Assembly (NCBI RefSeq): GCF_028596025.1
Contig: NZ_CP117167.1
Span: 124,001 to 188,000, forward strand
Source of the DNA: Mucilaginibacter jinjuensis
GTDB taxonomy: Bacteria; Bacteroidota; Bacteroidia; Sphingobacteriales; Sphingobacteriaceae
Length of the DNA: 64,000 bases
Direction: 5' to 3'
Shown here: positions 9,071 to 19,464 of the stretch, in pieces
Layout: every line of letters starts with the position of its first letter
How positions within the stretch are numbered: position 1 is the stretch's first letter
The notes under the pieces: model-generated
The model's database searches: none
Told to the model about the DNA's origin: nothing
Seen by the model: the letters and a program-made list of their open reading frames with translations, nothing else
Made by a program: the position numbers and the translations under genes

Positions 9071-9409
9071 TCAGTTATTATTACGTGCATCTATAGATGT
9101 TTGTACCGCAAAGGCCAGCTCCTGCCAGGTTTTATCCAGTTGCTCTAAAACCAGCTTGCCCTCTTCAGATAGCAGGTAGTATTTGCGCGGTGGGCCGGAT
9201 GTAGACTCGACCCAGGTATAGGTAAGCAATCCATTATTTTTCAGGCGGGTAAGCAAGGGGTATAATGTGCCTTCAACCACAAGCAGCTGAGCTTTACGCA
9301 GTTCTGCAATAATGTCTGAGGCATATATTTCTCCCTTAGCAATAATTGAGAGTATACAGTACTCCAGTATACCCTTCCGCATTTGGGTTTGTGTGTTCTC
9401 GATTATCAT
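9071..9409 (-). CDS. PadR family transcriptional regulator
   Basis: This is a winged-helix repressor of about 112 residues from the chosen ATG at 9409 (MIIENTQTQMRKGILEYCILSIIAKGEIYASDII). The PadR N-terminal domain is clear: ELRKAQLLVVEGTLYPLLTRLKNNGLLTYTWVESTSGPPRKYYLLSEEGK, with the wing ending in the usual PPRKYY turn, then a short C-terminal helix. A start 12 codons further upstream is possible but falls before the predicted transcription start. The next methionine (at 9382, MRKGILEY) is also plausible. It is the first gene of an operon with the PspC-domain gene and probably represses its own promoter through the palindrome at 9434-9449. Confidence 0.9.
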   Translation of the reverse strand: MIIENTQTQMRKGILEYCILSIIAKGEIYASDIIAELRKAQLLVVEGTLYPLLTRLKNNGLLTYTWVESTSGPPRKYYLLSEEGKLVLEQLDKTWQELAFAVQTSIDARNNN

Positions 9410-9413
9410 AATA

Positions 9414-9449
9414 CAAAGATATATGTTTTGGATTGTATTATGCAATACA
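9414..9449 (-). promoter_or_regulatory. Promoter and palindrome upstream of padR
   Basis: On the minus strand TATCTTTG (9421-9414) matches the Bacteroidota -7 consensus TAnnTTTG. A TTG 21 bases further upstream (9445-9443) fits the -33 element. That TTG lies in an inverted repeat with arms TGTATT and AATACA (9434-9449), a likely site for the PadR protein. The predicted transcription start falls very close to the ATG at 9409. Confidence 0.5.
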
Positions 9450-9585
9450 TAGTACTAAATTAATTTATACCATCATGTCTTATAAGGCATTTTTTTTACC
9501 AAATTGATATTATCATTAAATAAAAATTAATTAATTAATTTTTTGCGCCTACTTTTATAACATTAACTGACTTATTTTTTTAAAA

Positions 9586-12500
9586 ATGAAAAAACTTTTA
9601 CTTTTTTATTTGTGCCTTGTCGCGCTCTGTACTCAGGGCTATGCACAAAACCGTACCATCACGGGTACGGTGACAGCTAAGGAAGACGGCCTGCCGATTC
9701 CCGGAGCTACAGTAAAGCTTAAGGGTTCATCCAAAGGAACTCAAACAAGCTCAAGCGGTACATACTCCCTCAGCGTACCAGAAAATGCCGTTTTAGTATT
9801 CTCTTTTATCGGCTACAACAACCTAGAAATTCCTGTTAATGAAAAAAGCATTGTAAATGCGGTTTTAGTTAGTGATAATAAACAACTAAGCGAAGTTGTT
9901 GTAACCGCGTTAGGTATCCGTAAAGAGAAAAGATCTATCGGTTATGCCGAGCAATCTGTTAACAGCGATGCGTTAATTGCTTCTGGCCAAACAGATGCGT
10001 TAAACGCTTTAAATGGTAAAGTTGCAGGTGCATCAATCACATCATCATCTGGTACGCCGGGTGCTGCTGTTTACATCCAGTTGCGTGGCCAAAACTCTAT
10101 CACCGGTAATAACCAGCCTTTATTTGTAATTGATGGTGTGCCGATTGATAATTCAAACAACCAAACTAACATCAGTACACAATCAAACACAAGCGGTTTT
10201 GCCAGCACCACGGCACAATCAACTAACCGTGGTACTGATATTAACCCGGATGACATCGAAAACGTATCTGTGTTGAAAGGCCCTGCTGCTGCGGCTTTGT
10301 ATGGTAACTTAGCATCTAACGGTGCAATTATCATCACTACCAAAAAAGGTAAAGCAGGTAAAACACAAGTTGATTTTAGCACAGGTGTTTCTGTTAGCTC
10401 TGTAAACCGTTTACCTAAACTGCAAAACCAGTGGGTACGTGGTGAGGATGGCCAGTTTGTAAATTCAAACAGCACAGACCGTTACTCATGGGGTTCTAAA
10501 GTTGATACCATAGGTTGGGATGGCAATGCTAATTCTTACGATCGCCACGGTAATATCGTGGGCAAATCAAGTGGCCAAATTAAAACTCCGTTCCAGGCTT
10601 ATGATAACTTAGGTACTTTCTTCAGAAACGCAACTTCGTTTGATAACTCTGTTGCAGTAAGCGGCGGTAATGAAGTTGCTACTTACAGAACTTCGGTAAC
10701 TAACAGCTACCAAAACTCAATTATCCCAACTGAGTATTTCGAAAGAACAAACGTTTCTTTCTCTGGCCAGTTACAAATGTCTAAAAGGTTAAAGGCATCT
10801 ACCAGTATCAGCTATACATCGAGCGATGGTAACCAGCCTCAAACAGGTAGTAACCTTTCTGGTATTATGCTGGGTTTAACCCGTACGCCTATTTCGTTTG
10901 ATAACTCAAACGGATTGAAAGACCCTGCGCACAATCCGCTTTCTTACACACTGCCTTTCCCTGAAACCAACTTAAGTGGTGATGTTGGCAGAAACTACAG
11001 AAACAGCGATACTTATGATAACCCTTACTGGACAATTAACAACAACCCTTATACTTCTGTGGTTGGCCGTTTAATTGGTAACGTACAGTTAGATTATAAC
11101 ATTGGTAATGGCTTTAGCGCTTTATACCGTTTAGGATCTGATAGCTACCAGGATAACAGACACCAGTATTATGAAATTGGTTCTGGTGGTAACACCGGTG
11201 GTGAAATTATCGACGACCGTTATACTTACAGAAGCTTAAACTCTGATCTGATCTTAGCTTACACCAAGAAATTATCGAGCGATTTCCAATTTGATGGAAA
11301 AGTGGGTAATAACTTTTATGGTTACAAAACCAACGAGCTTGGTACTTTCGGTACCGGTTTAATTTCTCCGGGATTCGACAATATTGCTAACGCGAGTACT
11401 GTAGCAGCTATTAATAATATAACTACTTACAGAACCGCTTCTGTTTACTATGATTTAAGCGTTGATTATAAATCAATGTTGTACTTAGAAACAACCGGCC
11501 GTAATGATTGGGCGTCATCACTACCAAAAGGTAAAAACGCATTCTTTTATCCATCAGTAAACTTAAGCTTTGTGTTTACCGAACTGGGTGATTTAAAAAA
11601 CAGCCATGTATTAAGCTTTGGTAAAATCAGGGCTTCATTTAGCCAGGTTGGTCAGGCTCCTTCGCCGTTCCAAACTAACTCTGGTTTTGTTACTACTACT
11701 TATCTTGATGGTTTTACAACAGGTAACTCATACCCAATTAATGGCCAAAGCAGCTACAGCTTAAACAGTAACCTGCCTAACCCGGATTTGAAACCTGAGA
11801 AAACCAGTCAAACAGAAATTGGTACCCAGTTGCAATTCTTTGGTAACAGATTAGGCTTAGATGCAACAGTTTACTACAGTAAAGGATCAAACCTGATCTT
11901 TAACCGTGCCATAGCAAGTACATCTGCTTATGCTACAGAAACTGTGAACTCTGCTACTATGCAAAATAAAGGTTTAGAGATACAGCTTAACGGAACACCA
12001 ATTAAAAGTAAAGACTTTACCTGGAGCAGCTTTGTAAACTTTGCTTTAAACAGAAACAAAGTACTTTCATTAGCTAACGGCCAAAACTCATTATTCCTGG
12101 CCGGCTTTGGCGGTGGCGAAACTGAAGTAGCTGCTGTTGTTGGGCAACCACTTGGTGTACTTTACTCTTATGGTAAAACGTATGTAGGCAAGCAAGAAGT
12201 AATTAGTGATGCACCAGGTAACGGTGTAGGTTCTTACTACCCGCTTTCAAACACCGGCGTTACTAAAGTAACAGGTAACCCTAATGCTAAATTTAAATTA
12301 AGCTTTGGTAACACCTTCAACTACAAAAAACTATCATTATATGGTTTAGTTGACTGGAAATATAAAGGCGACATCTGGAATGGTACAAGAGGTTCATTAG
12401 CGGCTATCGGTACTTCAGATGCTACAAACAACCGTTACACTAACACCGTATTTCAAGGTGTATTGGGCCACATAAACGCAGCCGGCCAATTAGTACACTA

Positions 12501-12879
12501 CGCTGCTGATGGTGTTACAGAAGTTGCCGGCCCGGGTGCTGTAAACACACACGCAGTTGAATTAAGCCAGGAATGGTATCAAGGTGATGGTGGTGGTTTC
12601 GGTGTTGATGACGAGCAGTTTATTGAAGATGGTTCATACATCAAATTGCGCGAGTTAACCTTAGCTTATGATTTCAAAGATCTGTTGTTCGGTAAAAACA
12701 GCACCGTTGTAAGGGGCCTTACTATCGGCGCGTTTGCCAGAAACATCATTATCTGGACACCATATAAAGGTATTGACCCAGAAACAAGCTTAAACGGTGC
12801 ATCTGGTTACAACGGTATGGATTACTTTAATAACCCAGGTACCAAAACTTTCGGTATTAACGCTAAAGTTAAATTCTAA
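9586..12879 (+). CDS. SusC/RagA family TonB-linked outer membrane protein (pair 1)
   Basis: This 1097-residue protein is the outer-membrane transporter half of a SusCD uptake complex. A signal peptide covers residues 1-21 (ending GYAQ). A carboxypeptidase-D regulatory-like domain lies at about 24-108 (RTITGTVTAKEDGLPIPGATV). The SusC plug follows, with SEVVVTALGIRKEKRSIGYAEQ, LRGQNSITGNNQPLFVIDGVPIDN and DDIENVSVLKGPAAAALYG, and then a 22-strand-type barrel ending in a typical C-terminal F. Its SusD partner starts 14 bp after the stop. The plug signature GIRKEKRSIGY groups it with pair 4 rather than its neighbour pair 2. Substrate unknown; no degrading enzyme is encoded beside it. Confidence 0.93.
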   Translation: MKKLLLFYLCLVALCTQGYAQNRTITGTVTAKEDGLPIPGATVKLKGSSKGTQTSSSGTYSLSVPENAVLVFSFIGYNNLEIPVNEKSIVNAVLVSDNKQLSEVVVTALGIRKEKRSIGYAEQSVNSDALIASGQTDALNALNGKVAGASITSSSGTPGAAVYIQLRGQNSITGNNQPLFVIDGVPIDNSNNQTNISTQSNTSGFASTTAQSTNRGTDINPDDIENVSVLKGPAAAALYGNLASNGAIIITTKKGKAGKTQVDFSTGVSVSSVNRLPKLQNQWVRGEDGQFVNSNSTDRYSWGSKVDTIGWDGNANSYDRHGNIVGKSSGQIKTPFQAYDNLGTFFRNATSFDNSVAVSGGNEVATYRTSVTNSYQNSIIPTEYFERTNVSFSGQLQMSKRLKASTSISYTSSDGNQPQTGSNLSGIMLGLTRTPISFDNSNGLKDPAHNPLSYTLPFPETNLSGDVGRNYRNSDTYDNPYWTINNNPYTSVVGRLIGNVQLDYNIGNGFSALYRLGSDSYQDNRHQYYEIGSGGNTGGEIIDDRYTYRSLNSDLILAYTKKLSSDFQFDGKVGNNFYGYKTNELGTFGTGLISPGFDNIANASTVAAINNITTYRTASVYYDLSVDYKSMLYLETTGRNDWASSLPKGKNAFFYPSVNLSFVFTELGDLKNSHVLSFGKIRASFSQVGQAPSPFQTNSGFVTTTYLDGFTTGNSYPINGQSSYSLNSNLPNPDLKPEKTSQTEIGTQLQFFGNRLGLDATVYYSKGSNLIFNRAIASTSAYATETVNSATMQNKGLEIQLNGTPIKSKDFTWSSFVNFALNRNKVLSLANGQNSLFLAGFGGGETEVAAVVGQPLGVLYSYGKTYVGKQEVISDAPGNGVGSYYPLSNTGVTKVTGNPNAKFKLSFGNTFNYKKLSLYGLVDWKYKGDIWNGTRGSLAAIGTSDATNNRYTNTVFQGVLGHINAAGQLVHYAADGVTEVAGPGAVNTHAVELSQEWYQGDGGGFGVDDEQFIEDGSYIKLRELTLAYDFKDLLFGKNSTVVRGLTIGAFARNIIIWTPYKGIDPETSLNGASGYNGMDYFNNPGTKTFGINAKVKF

Positions 12880-12893
12880 TTATCAGCATTATC

Positions 12894-14264
12894 ATGAAAT
12901 TTTCTATCAAAAATAATATTACAAGAACTTTAGCACTACTGGCAGTAGTACTAACGGCCGACTCTTGTAAGAAAGGTGTTTTTTACGATGGTATTAACAC
13001 CAACCAGGCACAATTACAAAACCCAACTCCCAAATTAATGTTACCGGGTATTATTACGGCAACAGGTTACGAGTGGGGCGGCGATGCATCACGTTATACT
13101 TCATTATTTATGCAGGAAGTAACCGGTGCGGCTAACCAATCAAAAAGCTATGGCAACTATGTTGTAGGTACGGGCGACGTTGACCAGATGTGGACTAACC
13201 TTTATGGTGGCACAGGTGGTATAATGGCTAACGATAATGAGCTGATTAAGCTGGCTGTTGCTAACAAGCAATTGCACTACCAGGCACTCGGCAAAATTTT
13301 AATGGCAAATGCTTTAGGGCTTACTACCGATATGTGGGGCGATGTTCCATATTCTAATGCCTTTGGTGGCTTTAATAATGTAATGCCTACTTATGATAAA
13401 CAACAGGATATTTACACCTCTCTAAATAAATTACTGGATGATGCTATTACTGAAATAGCTACACCGGAAGTATCGGCAAACATTACCCAACCGGGAAGTG
13501 ATGACGTTATTTACAATGGTGATTTAACTAAATGGACTGCTGTTGCACATGCATTAAAAGCTAAGTTTTATTTACACTTAGGCAAAATTGACGCAGCTAA
13601 TTACACCAAAGCATTAACCGAAGCCAATGCGGCGATCACAGCAGGCTTTAGCTCTAACTCGGCTAATTTTGCAGTGCCTTTTGTAGGTGCAAGCTCTACA
13701 TCACAAAGCCCTTGGTTTGAGTTTAACGATCAAAGAGCTGATATCGATTTCTCGGGATATATTTATGATATCATGAACGCTGCAGGCGATCCTCGCGAAT
13801 CTTCTGCTGCTTATGGCGCTGGTGATGGTTCTTTGGGCGATTTGTATGGCAGCCCGAATTCAACAATTAACCTGCTTACTTATGAGCAATTATTGTTCAT
13901 CCAGTCTGAAGCTTATTTCCAGACAGGTGATAAAAACAATGCAGCTCTTACCTATAATGCGGCAGTTACAGCCTCTTTGCAAAGAACTGTAGGTAATGCA
14001 ACATACGCAGCTACTGTAGCTAAAACAGCAGGCAACATTACACTGAATGATATTATGACTCAGAAATACATTGCCAGCTATTTAGATCCTGAAGTTTGGA
14101 CAGATTACCGCAGAACAGGTTATCCTGCTATAACTCCAAACCCAACAGGTAACGGTGGTGCTATTCCACGTTCATTGTTATATCCAATCAGTGAAGTTAT
14201 CAATAACAAAAACACACCGGCAAATACTACATTGGCCAGACGTGTTTATTGGGATAAGCAATAA
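12894..14264 (+). CDS. SusD-like substrate-binding lipoprotein (SusD-like_2 type, pair 1)
   Basis: This 456-residue surface lipoprotein forms the lid on its SusC. The N-terminus is a lipoprotein signal with the cysteine in LTADSCKKG (residue about 25). NTNQAQLQNPTPKLMLPGIITATGYEWGGDASRYTSLFMQ and the C-terminal EVWTDYRRTGYPAITPN are features of the SusD-like_2 family rather than classical SusD/RagB. Helical TPR-like segments fill the middle (ALGKILMANALGLTTDMWGDVPYSNAF). It is cotranscribed with the SusC upstream and followed by a strong terminator. Confidence 0.92.
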   Translation: MKFSIKNNITRTLALLAVVLTADSCKKGVFYDGINTNQAQLQNPTPKLMLPGIITATGYEWGGDASRYTSLFMQEVTGAANQSKSYGNYVVGTGDVDQMWTNLYGGTGGIMANDNELIKLAVANKQLHYQALGKILMANALGLTTDMWGDVPYSNAFGGFNNVMPTYDKQQDIYTSLNKLLDDAITEIATPEVSANITQPGSDDVIYNGDLTKWTAVAHALKAKFYLHLGKIDAANYTKALTEANAAITAGFSSNSANFAVPFVGASSTSQSPWFEFNDQRADIDFSGYIYDIMNAAGDPRESSAAYGAGDGSLGDLYGSPNSTINLLTYEQLLFIQSEAYFQTGDKNNAALTYNAAVTASLQRTVGNATYAATVAKTAGNITLNDIMTQKYIASYLDPEVWTDYRRTGYPAITPNPTGNGGAIPRSLLYPISEVINNKNTPANTTLARRVYWDKQ

Positions 14265-14281
14265 CATAACCGAACTGATAT

Positions 14282-14322
14282 AAAAAAGTCCCCGGTGATA
14301 ATTTTCACCGGGGACTTTTTTT
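14282..14322 (+). terminator. Intrinsic terminator after SusCD pair 1
   Basis: A 12-bp perfect stem (14287-14298 with 14305-14316, core AGTCCCCGGTGA) with a 6-base loop is followed by a run of seven T. It lies 17 bp after the SusD stop. Confidence 0.9.
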
Positions 14323-14723
14323 ATACCTCAATACACCGGTAACTGCTGATTTTCTCTGCAGGCGCGGGATAAAAAATTTGCCATAATTTTTAAGTCGAAT
14401 TTTTCTTCATGAAATCTTCATTTAATGATTCACATATGGGAATTCGTACAAAATACCAGTTGGGTTTTTAATCGATTCTGTGCCAAAACCTCATTATTTA
14501 GTAATCTGAAACATCATATTTAAAATAGTGTATCGTTTATAGTACAATTTTTGTTTATTTATGTGTACAATGTAATGCAAGGTACTATACAAGACGATTT
14601 TTTACTGTCACAAAAGTCATTTTTTTAACATTTTTTACAATATCCATCAGAAAATTTCGAAATATTGATATTCAGACACTATTTTTAGAAATTAACTATT
14701 AACTGATCTTATTTATTGAAAGA
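14323..14723. other. Gene-free AT-rich leader of SusCD pair 2
   Basis: There are 400 bp without a supportable gene on either strand. The last part (TTAACTATTAACTGAT shortly before 14724) resembles the leader of pair 1, which has ATTAACTGACTTATT in the same place. No convincing TAnnTTTG element is visible. Confidence 0.55.
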
Positions 14724-17700
14724 ATGAAAAAACTTTTACTTTTTTATTTGGGCTTTCTTGTGTTTTGTACAACACAAGTTTTTGCGCAAGACCGTACAAT
14801 AACAGGTACGGTTTCGGGACGAAGTGACGGACTGCCACTTCCTGGAGTGAGTGTAGTTGTAAAAGGTTCTTCTAAAGGAACCCAAACAGATGCGAATGGT
14901 AAATTCAGCATACCTGTTTCATCAAGCGCAAGAACTCTCGTTTTCAGATATGTAGGTTACACTACTCAAGAGGTTACTATTCCAGAATCATCAAAACCTT
15001 TAGTAATTGGTTTAGATGTTGACTCGAAACAACTGGGCGAGGTTGTAGTAACCGGTTACTCATCTGTTTTAAAGAAAAACACAACTTCATCTGTAGCTAA
15101 AATTACAGGTGACGAAGTTGCCAACCTTCCTGTAACCAGTTTCGACCAATCATTAGGTGGTAAAGCTGCCGGTGTACAGGTTAACATTGGTTCTGGTATC
15201 GTGGGTGCTCCGGTAAACATCCGTATCCGTGGTGTATCTTCTATTGCATCTGGTAGCAACCCGTTAATTGTTGTTGATGGTGTGCCTATTACACAAGGTG
15301 ACAATGGCCAGTTATACAACACGGCTAACCCACTTGGTGATTTAAACCCTAATGATATCGAGTCGTTAGAGGTTTTAAAAGATGCATCAGCAACTGCATT
15401 ATACGGTTCAAGAGGTGCAGCCGGTGTAATTGTAATTACAACCAAACAAGGTAAAGCTGGTGTAAGCAAAGTAACTTTAGATACTTACTTTGGTTTCAAC
15501 GAGCCATCTAAGAAAATTGATGTTTTAAATGCTGATCAGTATATTTCTGTAATTAACCAGAAATATAAAAACGCTGGCCTGACTAAAACAGGTGCTGCAT
15601 ATTTTGATATTAACGGTGACGGTACCCCTGACCCGGTTAATACAGACTGGCAAAATGAAGTTTACAGTAAAGGTTTAACCATGAACCACCAGATCGCTGT
15701 AACAGGTGGTACTCAAAAAACTACTGTTTACGCATCTGCATCTTACTCTGATTACCAAAACTACATTGATGTTAACCGTGCAAGAAGAGGTTCTGTAAGG
15801 TTAAACATTACACACCAGGCAAATAACTGGTTAAAAGTAGGTATCAACTCACAGTACTCAAGAAACCTGCAAAATGGTTTAGGTTCTGGTACTGGTGGTG
15901 CTTTATCTGGTATCCCTTATGGTCCGTTTATGTACTATCCAGATGTTCCGGTTAGTATTAACGGTAACTACTATTATGGCCAGGGTGGTAATGCTGCAGC
16001 GGTAGGTACAATCCCTAACCCGGTAGCTGTATTACACCAAAACTATGATAACTATGACACTAAACGCTTTTTAGGAAGTGGCTTTGCTGAAGTTACCCTT
16101 CTTCCTGGTTTAAGAATTAAATCAACCTATGGTGCAGATTATCAAACTGGTTTAGATTACCAATACTGGGGTAATGATATCGGTGATGGTAAAGGCTTAG
16201 GTGGTTTAGTTCAGGATGTTTATAACGAAACATTAGTTTGGAACTGGGCTAACACCATTAACTTTAACAAAACTTATGGCGATCATACTATTAACGCGGT
16301 TGCCGGTGCTGAGTACAATAAAGTTAATACCCGTTTCTTCTATGCAGCTGGTATAGGTGCATCAGATCCATTCTACAATCAGTTTGTAGGTTCTGCATTC
16401 TCTACTAAAGATGCTGACGGTGGTTTAGGTGCAAATGGTTTTGATTCATACTTCGGTAGCGTTAACTATGCATTCAAAAACAAATATTTAGCTACAGCTA
16501 CTTATCGTGCTGATGCTTATTCTGGTTTTGGTATCAGTCACCGTCGTGGTGGTTTCCCATCAGGTGCGTTAGCATGGAACTTCACCGAAGAGGATTTTGT
16601 TAAAAATCAAAATATCGTAAGCAATGGTAAAATCAGAGCCAGCTATGGTTTATCTGGTAACTCAAACATTGGTAACTTCCCGTCTTTGGCTACTTATAGC
16701 CCGGTACAATATGCTACACTAGGTGGCTCTTCACTTGGAAACGCAGGTAACACTGACTTAAGATGGGAAAAAACTAAACAATTAGATATCGGTGCCGATT
16801 TCACTTTATTTAAAAAACTGAACGTTGTGTTTGATTATTACGATAAGAGAACCAGCGACCTGCTCTTAAATAATCCTGTTCCGGGTACATTAGGTATCCC
16901 AGGTAACTCTATTTTCCAGAACATCGGAGCAATGTACAACAGAGGTTTGGAGCTTAGCTTAACTACAGATATTTCTGCTGGTAAAGATTTCCACTGGATC
17001 CCAAGCTTTAACATTGCATATAACAAAAACCAAGTTACATCTACTACTGGTACTAATGCTGATATCGTTCCAACTACCAATATTAACATCATCAGACCAG
17101 GTTATGCTTTGGGTTCTTACTACCTGATCCGTTGGGCTGGTGTTAACCCGCAAACAGGTTTAGCACAATTCTTAGATGCTAATGGTAATATTAAAATGTA
17201 CAACCCTGCCGGTGCAAAATGGACTAACCCTACCACCGGTGCTGCTGTAACTGCTATCAGCGCTGCAGATCGTGTTTTAATTAACAAAAGTTACTTCCCT
17301 AAATATCAGGGTGGTTTTACCAACACGTTCAGATACAAACAATTTGATTTAAGCGTATTGTTACAATTTGCTGCTGATTTCGATGTATATGATGCTACTA
17401 TGGCTGGTTTACATGCACAAAGCATGAACAACAGCTCTACAGACATCTTAAACAGCTGGACTACGCCTGGCCAGAATGCACCTAACCAGAAATTATATTA
17501 TGGTGATGCAGTTTCAGGTCAGCAATCAACCCGTTGGTTAGAGAAAGGTGACTTTATCCGTGGTAAAAACATTAACTTAGGTTATACTTTACCTAAATCA
17601 ATTGCAAGCAAGCTTACGTTATCTTCTTTAAGAATATATGCGCAAGTGCAAAACGCATTCACAATAACTGGTTATAAAGGAACGAACCCAGAGGCTGGTT

Positions 17701-17816
17701 TCTATACAGGAAACAGTGGCTATACAAGCCAAACAGGTAATATTGCTGGTGGTATTGATAGCTATACCCCATATCTTGCCCGCACCTGGATTTTAGGTTT
17801 AAATGTTGCTTTTTAA
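14724..17816 (+). CDS. SusC/RagA family TonB-linked outer membrane protein (pair 2)
   Basis: This is a 1030-residue SusC transporter. The signal peptide (MKKLLLFYLGFLVFCTTQVFAQ) shares its first 27 nucleotides exactly with pair 1. A carboxypeptidase-D-like domain is at about 25-110, and the plug has GEVVVTGYSSVLKKNTTSSVAKI, SLGGKAAGVQVNIGSG, RIRGVSSIASGSNPLIVVDGVPI and DIESLEVLKDASATALYGSRGAAGVI. The plug is of the classical RagA kind and so groups with pair 3. The barrel ends ARTWILGLNVAF. Its SusD partner starts 20 bp downstream. Substrate unknown. Confidence 0.93.
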   Translation: MKKLLLFYLGFLVFCTTQVFAQDRTITGTVSGRSDGLPLPGVSVVVKGSSKGTQTDANGKFSIPVSSSARTLVFRYVGYTTQEVTIPESSKPLVIGLDVDSKQLGEVVVTGYSSVLKKNTTSSVAKITGDEVANLPVTSFDQSLGGKAAGVQVNIGSGIVGAPVNIRIRGVSSIASGSNPLIVVDGVPITQGDNGQLYNTANPLGDLNPNDIESLEVLKDASATALYGSRGAAGVIVITTKQGKAGVSKVTLDTYFGFNEPSKKIDVLNADQYISVINQKYKNAGLTKTGAAYFDINGDGTPDPVNTDWQNEVYSKGLTMNHQIAVTGGTQKTTVYASASYSDYQNYIDVNRARRGSVRLNITHQANNWLKVGINSQYSRNLQNGLGSGTGGALSGIPYGPFMYYPDVPVSINGNYYYGQGGNAAAVGTIPNPVAVLHQNYDNYDTKRFLGSGFAEVTLLPGLRIKSTYGADYQTGLDYQYWGNDIGDGKGLGGLVQDVYNETLVWNWANTINFNKTYGDHTINAVAGAEYNKVNTRFFYAAGIGASDPFYNQFVGSAFSTKDADGGLGANGFDSYFGSVNYAFKNKYLATATYRADAYSGFGISHRRGGFPSGALAWNFTEEDFVKNQNIVSNGKIRASYGLSGNSNIGNFPSLATYSPVQYATLGGSSLGNAGNTDLRWEKTKQLDIGADFTLFKKLNVVFDYYDKRTSDLLLNNPVPGTLGIPGNSIFQNIGAMYNRGLELSLTTDISAGKDFHWIPSFNIAYNKNQVTSTTGTNADIVPTTNINIIRPGYALGSYYLIRWAGVNPQTGLAQFLDANGNIKMYNPAGAKWTNPTTGAAVTAISAADRVLINKSYFPKYQGGFTNTFRYKQFDLSVLLQFAADFDVYDATMAGLHAQSMNNSSTDILNSWTTPGQNAPNQKLYYGDAVSGQQSTRWLEKGDFIRGKNINLGYTLPKSIASKLTLSSLRIYAQVQNAFTITGYKGTNPEAGFYTGNSGYTSQTGNIAGGIDSYTPYLARTWILGLNVAF

Positions 17817-17835
17817 GTTTTTTGAATAATAGATC

Positions 17836-19293
17836 ATGAAAAAGAATTTTATATCATATATAGTAGCGGGGATGGCATTAGTGATGTTACAACCCGCCTG
17901 TAAGACTACCGATATCCAGCCCGTGGACAGGATCTCGAGCGAGGTAGCTTTTACAACGCACGATAAAATCAATGCTGCGGTAATTGGTGTTTATGATGGC
18001 CTACAAAGCCCTGAGTTTTTATCTGGCCGATCATTAATTTATAGCGATGTGTTAGGACAGGATGTTGTTGTTGCGGGTGCAAGCGCATTCTTCTACAGCA
18101 TATACTCTAATACAATGATTTCTACTGATGGTTATGCAACACCTGAGTGGAACGCAGGTTATGCTGCCGTTGCAAAAGCCAATCGTACCATGGAAGGTAT
18201 ACAAGCTAATTTAGCTGCAGCCGGCAATGATGCAAAAGCATTCATGGCTGAGTGTGAATTTGGCAGAGCGTTGGCTTACTTTACATTAGTAAATCATTTT
18301 GCACAGCCGTATAATTTTACAGCTGGCGCAACGCACTTAGGCGTGCCTTTGATCTTAAAATCATCAAGTGCATTTACAAGTGCAGATTTGGTGCCTCGTG
18401 CAAGCGTAGGTGATGTTTACAAACAAATTATTGCTGATTTGAAAGATGCAGAAGTTAATCTTCCTGCAGACCAAGGCGATGAGGCTGTTGAGCGTGCAAA
18501 TAAATATGCAGCATCTGCATTATTAGCACGTGTATATTTATACCAGGGCGATTACGCCAATGCGAAAGCAGAAGCTGATAAAGTAATTAATGCTGGTGTT
18601 TATTCATTAAACGCAGATCCAACTGCTTGTTTTGCTTTAGGTAATTACACTACAAGCGAAAGCATCTTCTCGATTGCTAACAGCATAAGTGATAACCCTA
18701 ACACTAACAATGCATTACCAATGCACTATAATTCACAGTTAAAAGGTGGACGTGCAGATATCGTAGTTTCAAATACTTTCTTAACTCTTCCTGGTTTTGC
18801 TACCGATGATAAAAGAAGAGCTTTAATGTATTCTGAAACAAAAGGCGGCAGTACACTTACCTATTGCGGTAAATATACTGACGTATCTGGAAGAGCTGAC
18901 TGGGCCCCTATTCTTAGATATGCAGAAGTATTGTTAACAGATGCAGAGGCAACTGTTAGAGTTTCTGGTACTGTTGATGCTGGTTCATTAGCCAAATTAA
19001 ACCAAGTTAGAGATCGTTCAAGAGTATCTGCACCTCAATATACATTAGCAAGCTTTGCTACAGCTAATGATTTTATTAATGCAGTATTATTAGAGAGAAG
19101 GATTGAGCTTGCGTTTGAAGGACACCGTATTGGCGATGCCCTGCGTAACAAACAAGGTATTACTGGTAAACAGAATTATCCTGATTTTTCTGCGGCTGCT
19201 GATGTACCATACGGTTCAGATAAAGAGATTTTCCCAATACCAAGTACAGATATCAAATTAAATCCAAACCTGGTACAAAACCCTGGTTATTAA
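17836..19293 (+). CDS. RagB/SusD family lipoprotein (pair 2)
   Basis: This is a 485-residue SusD/RagB-type nutrient-binding lipoprotein. The lipobox cysteine is in LQPACKTTD (about residue 22). The N-terminal SusD-like_3 region contains HDKINAAVIGVYDGLQSPEFLSGR and YAAVAKANRTMEGI, then EFGRALAYFTLVNHFAQPYNF. The C-terminal RagB part has ILRYAEVLLTDAEA, LNQVRDRSRV and LLERRIELAFEGHRIGDALRNKQ, and ends PIPSTDIKLNPNLVQNPGY, the standard family ending. It is cotranscribed with the SusC of pair 2. Confidence 0.94.
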   Translation: MKKNFISYIVAGMALVMLQPACKTTDIQPVDRISSEVAFTTHDKINAAVIGVYDGLQSPEFLSGRSLIYSDVLGQDVVVAGASAFFYSIYSNTMISTDGYATPEWNAGYAAVAKANRTMEGIQANLAAAGNDAKAFMAECEFGRALAYFTLVNHFAQPYNFTAGATHLGVPLILKSSSAFTSADLVPRASVGDVYKQIIADLKDAEVNLPADQGDEAVERANKYAASALLARVYLYQGDYANAKAEADKVINAGVYSLNADPTACFALGNYTTSESIFSIANSISDNPNTNNALPMHYNSQLKGGRADIVVSNTFLTLPGFATDDKRRALMYSETKGGSTLTYCGKYTDVSGRADWAPILRYAEVLLTDAEATVRVSGTVDAGSLAKLNQVRDRSRVSAPQYTLASFATANDFINAVLLERRIELAFEGHRIGDALRNKQGITGKQNYPDFSAAADVPYGSDKEIFPIPSTDIKLNPNLVQNPGY

Positions 19294-19307
19294 TTTATAA
19301 TGATATT

Positions 19308-19339
19308 AAGGGCCTCTCCAACCGGGAGGCCCTTTTTTT
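19308..19339 (+). terminator. Intrinsic terminator after SusCD pair 2
   Basis: GGGCCTC at 19310-19316 pairs with GAGGCCC at 19326-19332 and is followed by seven T. It lies 16 bp after the SusD stop. Confidence 0.88.
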
Positions 19340-19464
19340 ATGCATAAAATTGGCGTAAGGCATCTGTTAAAGCCAACTTTATATTAATTTAGCATGCTGT
19401 TTTTGTGAATGGCAGAAGTTGTGGCTAAGCCACTGTTAGATGAATTTAAACCTTGTCATAATTT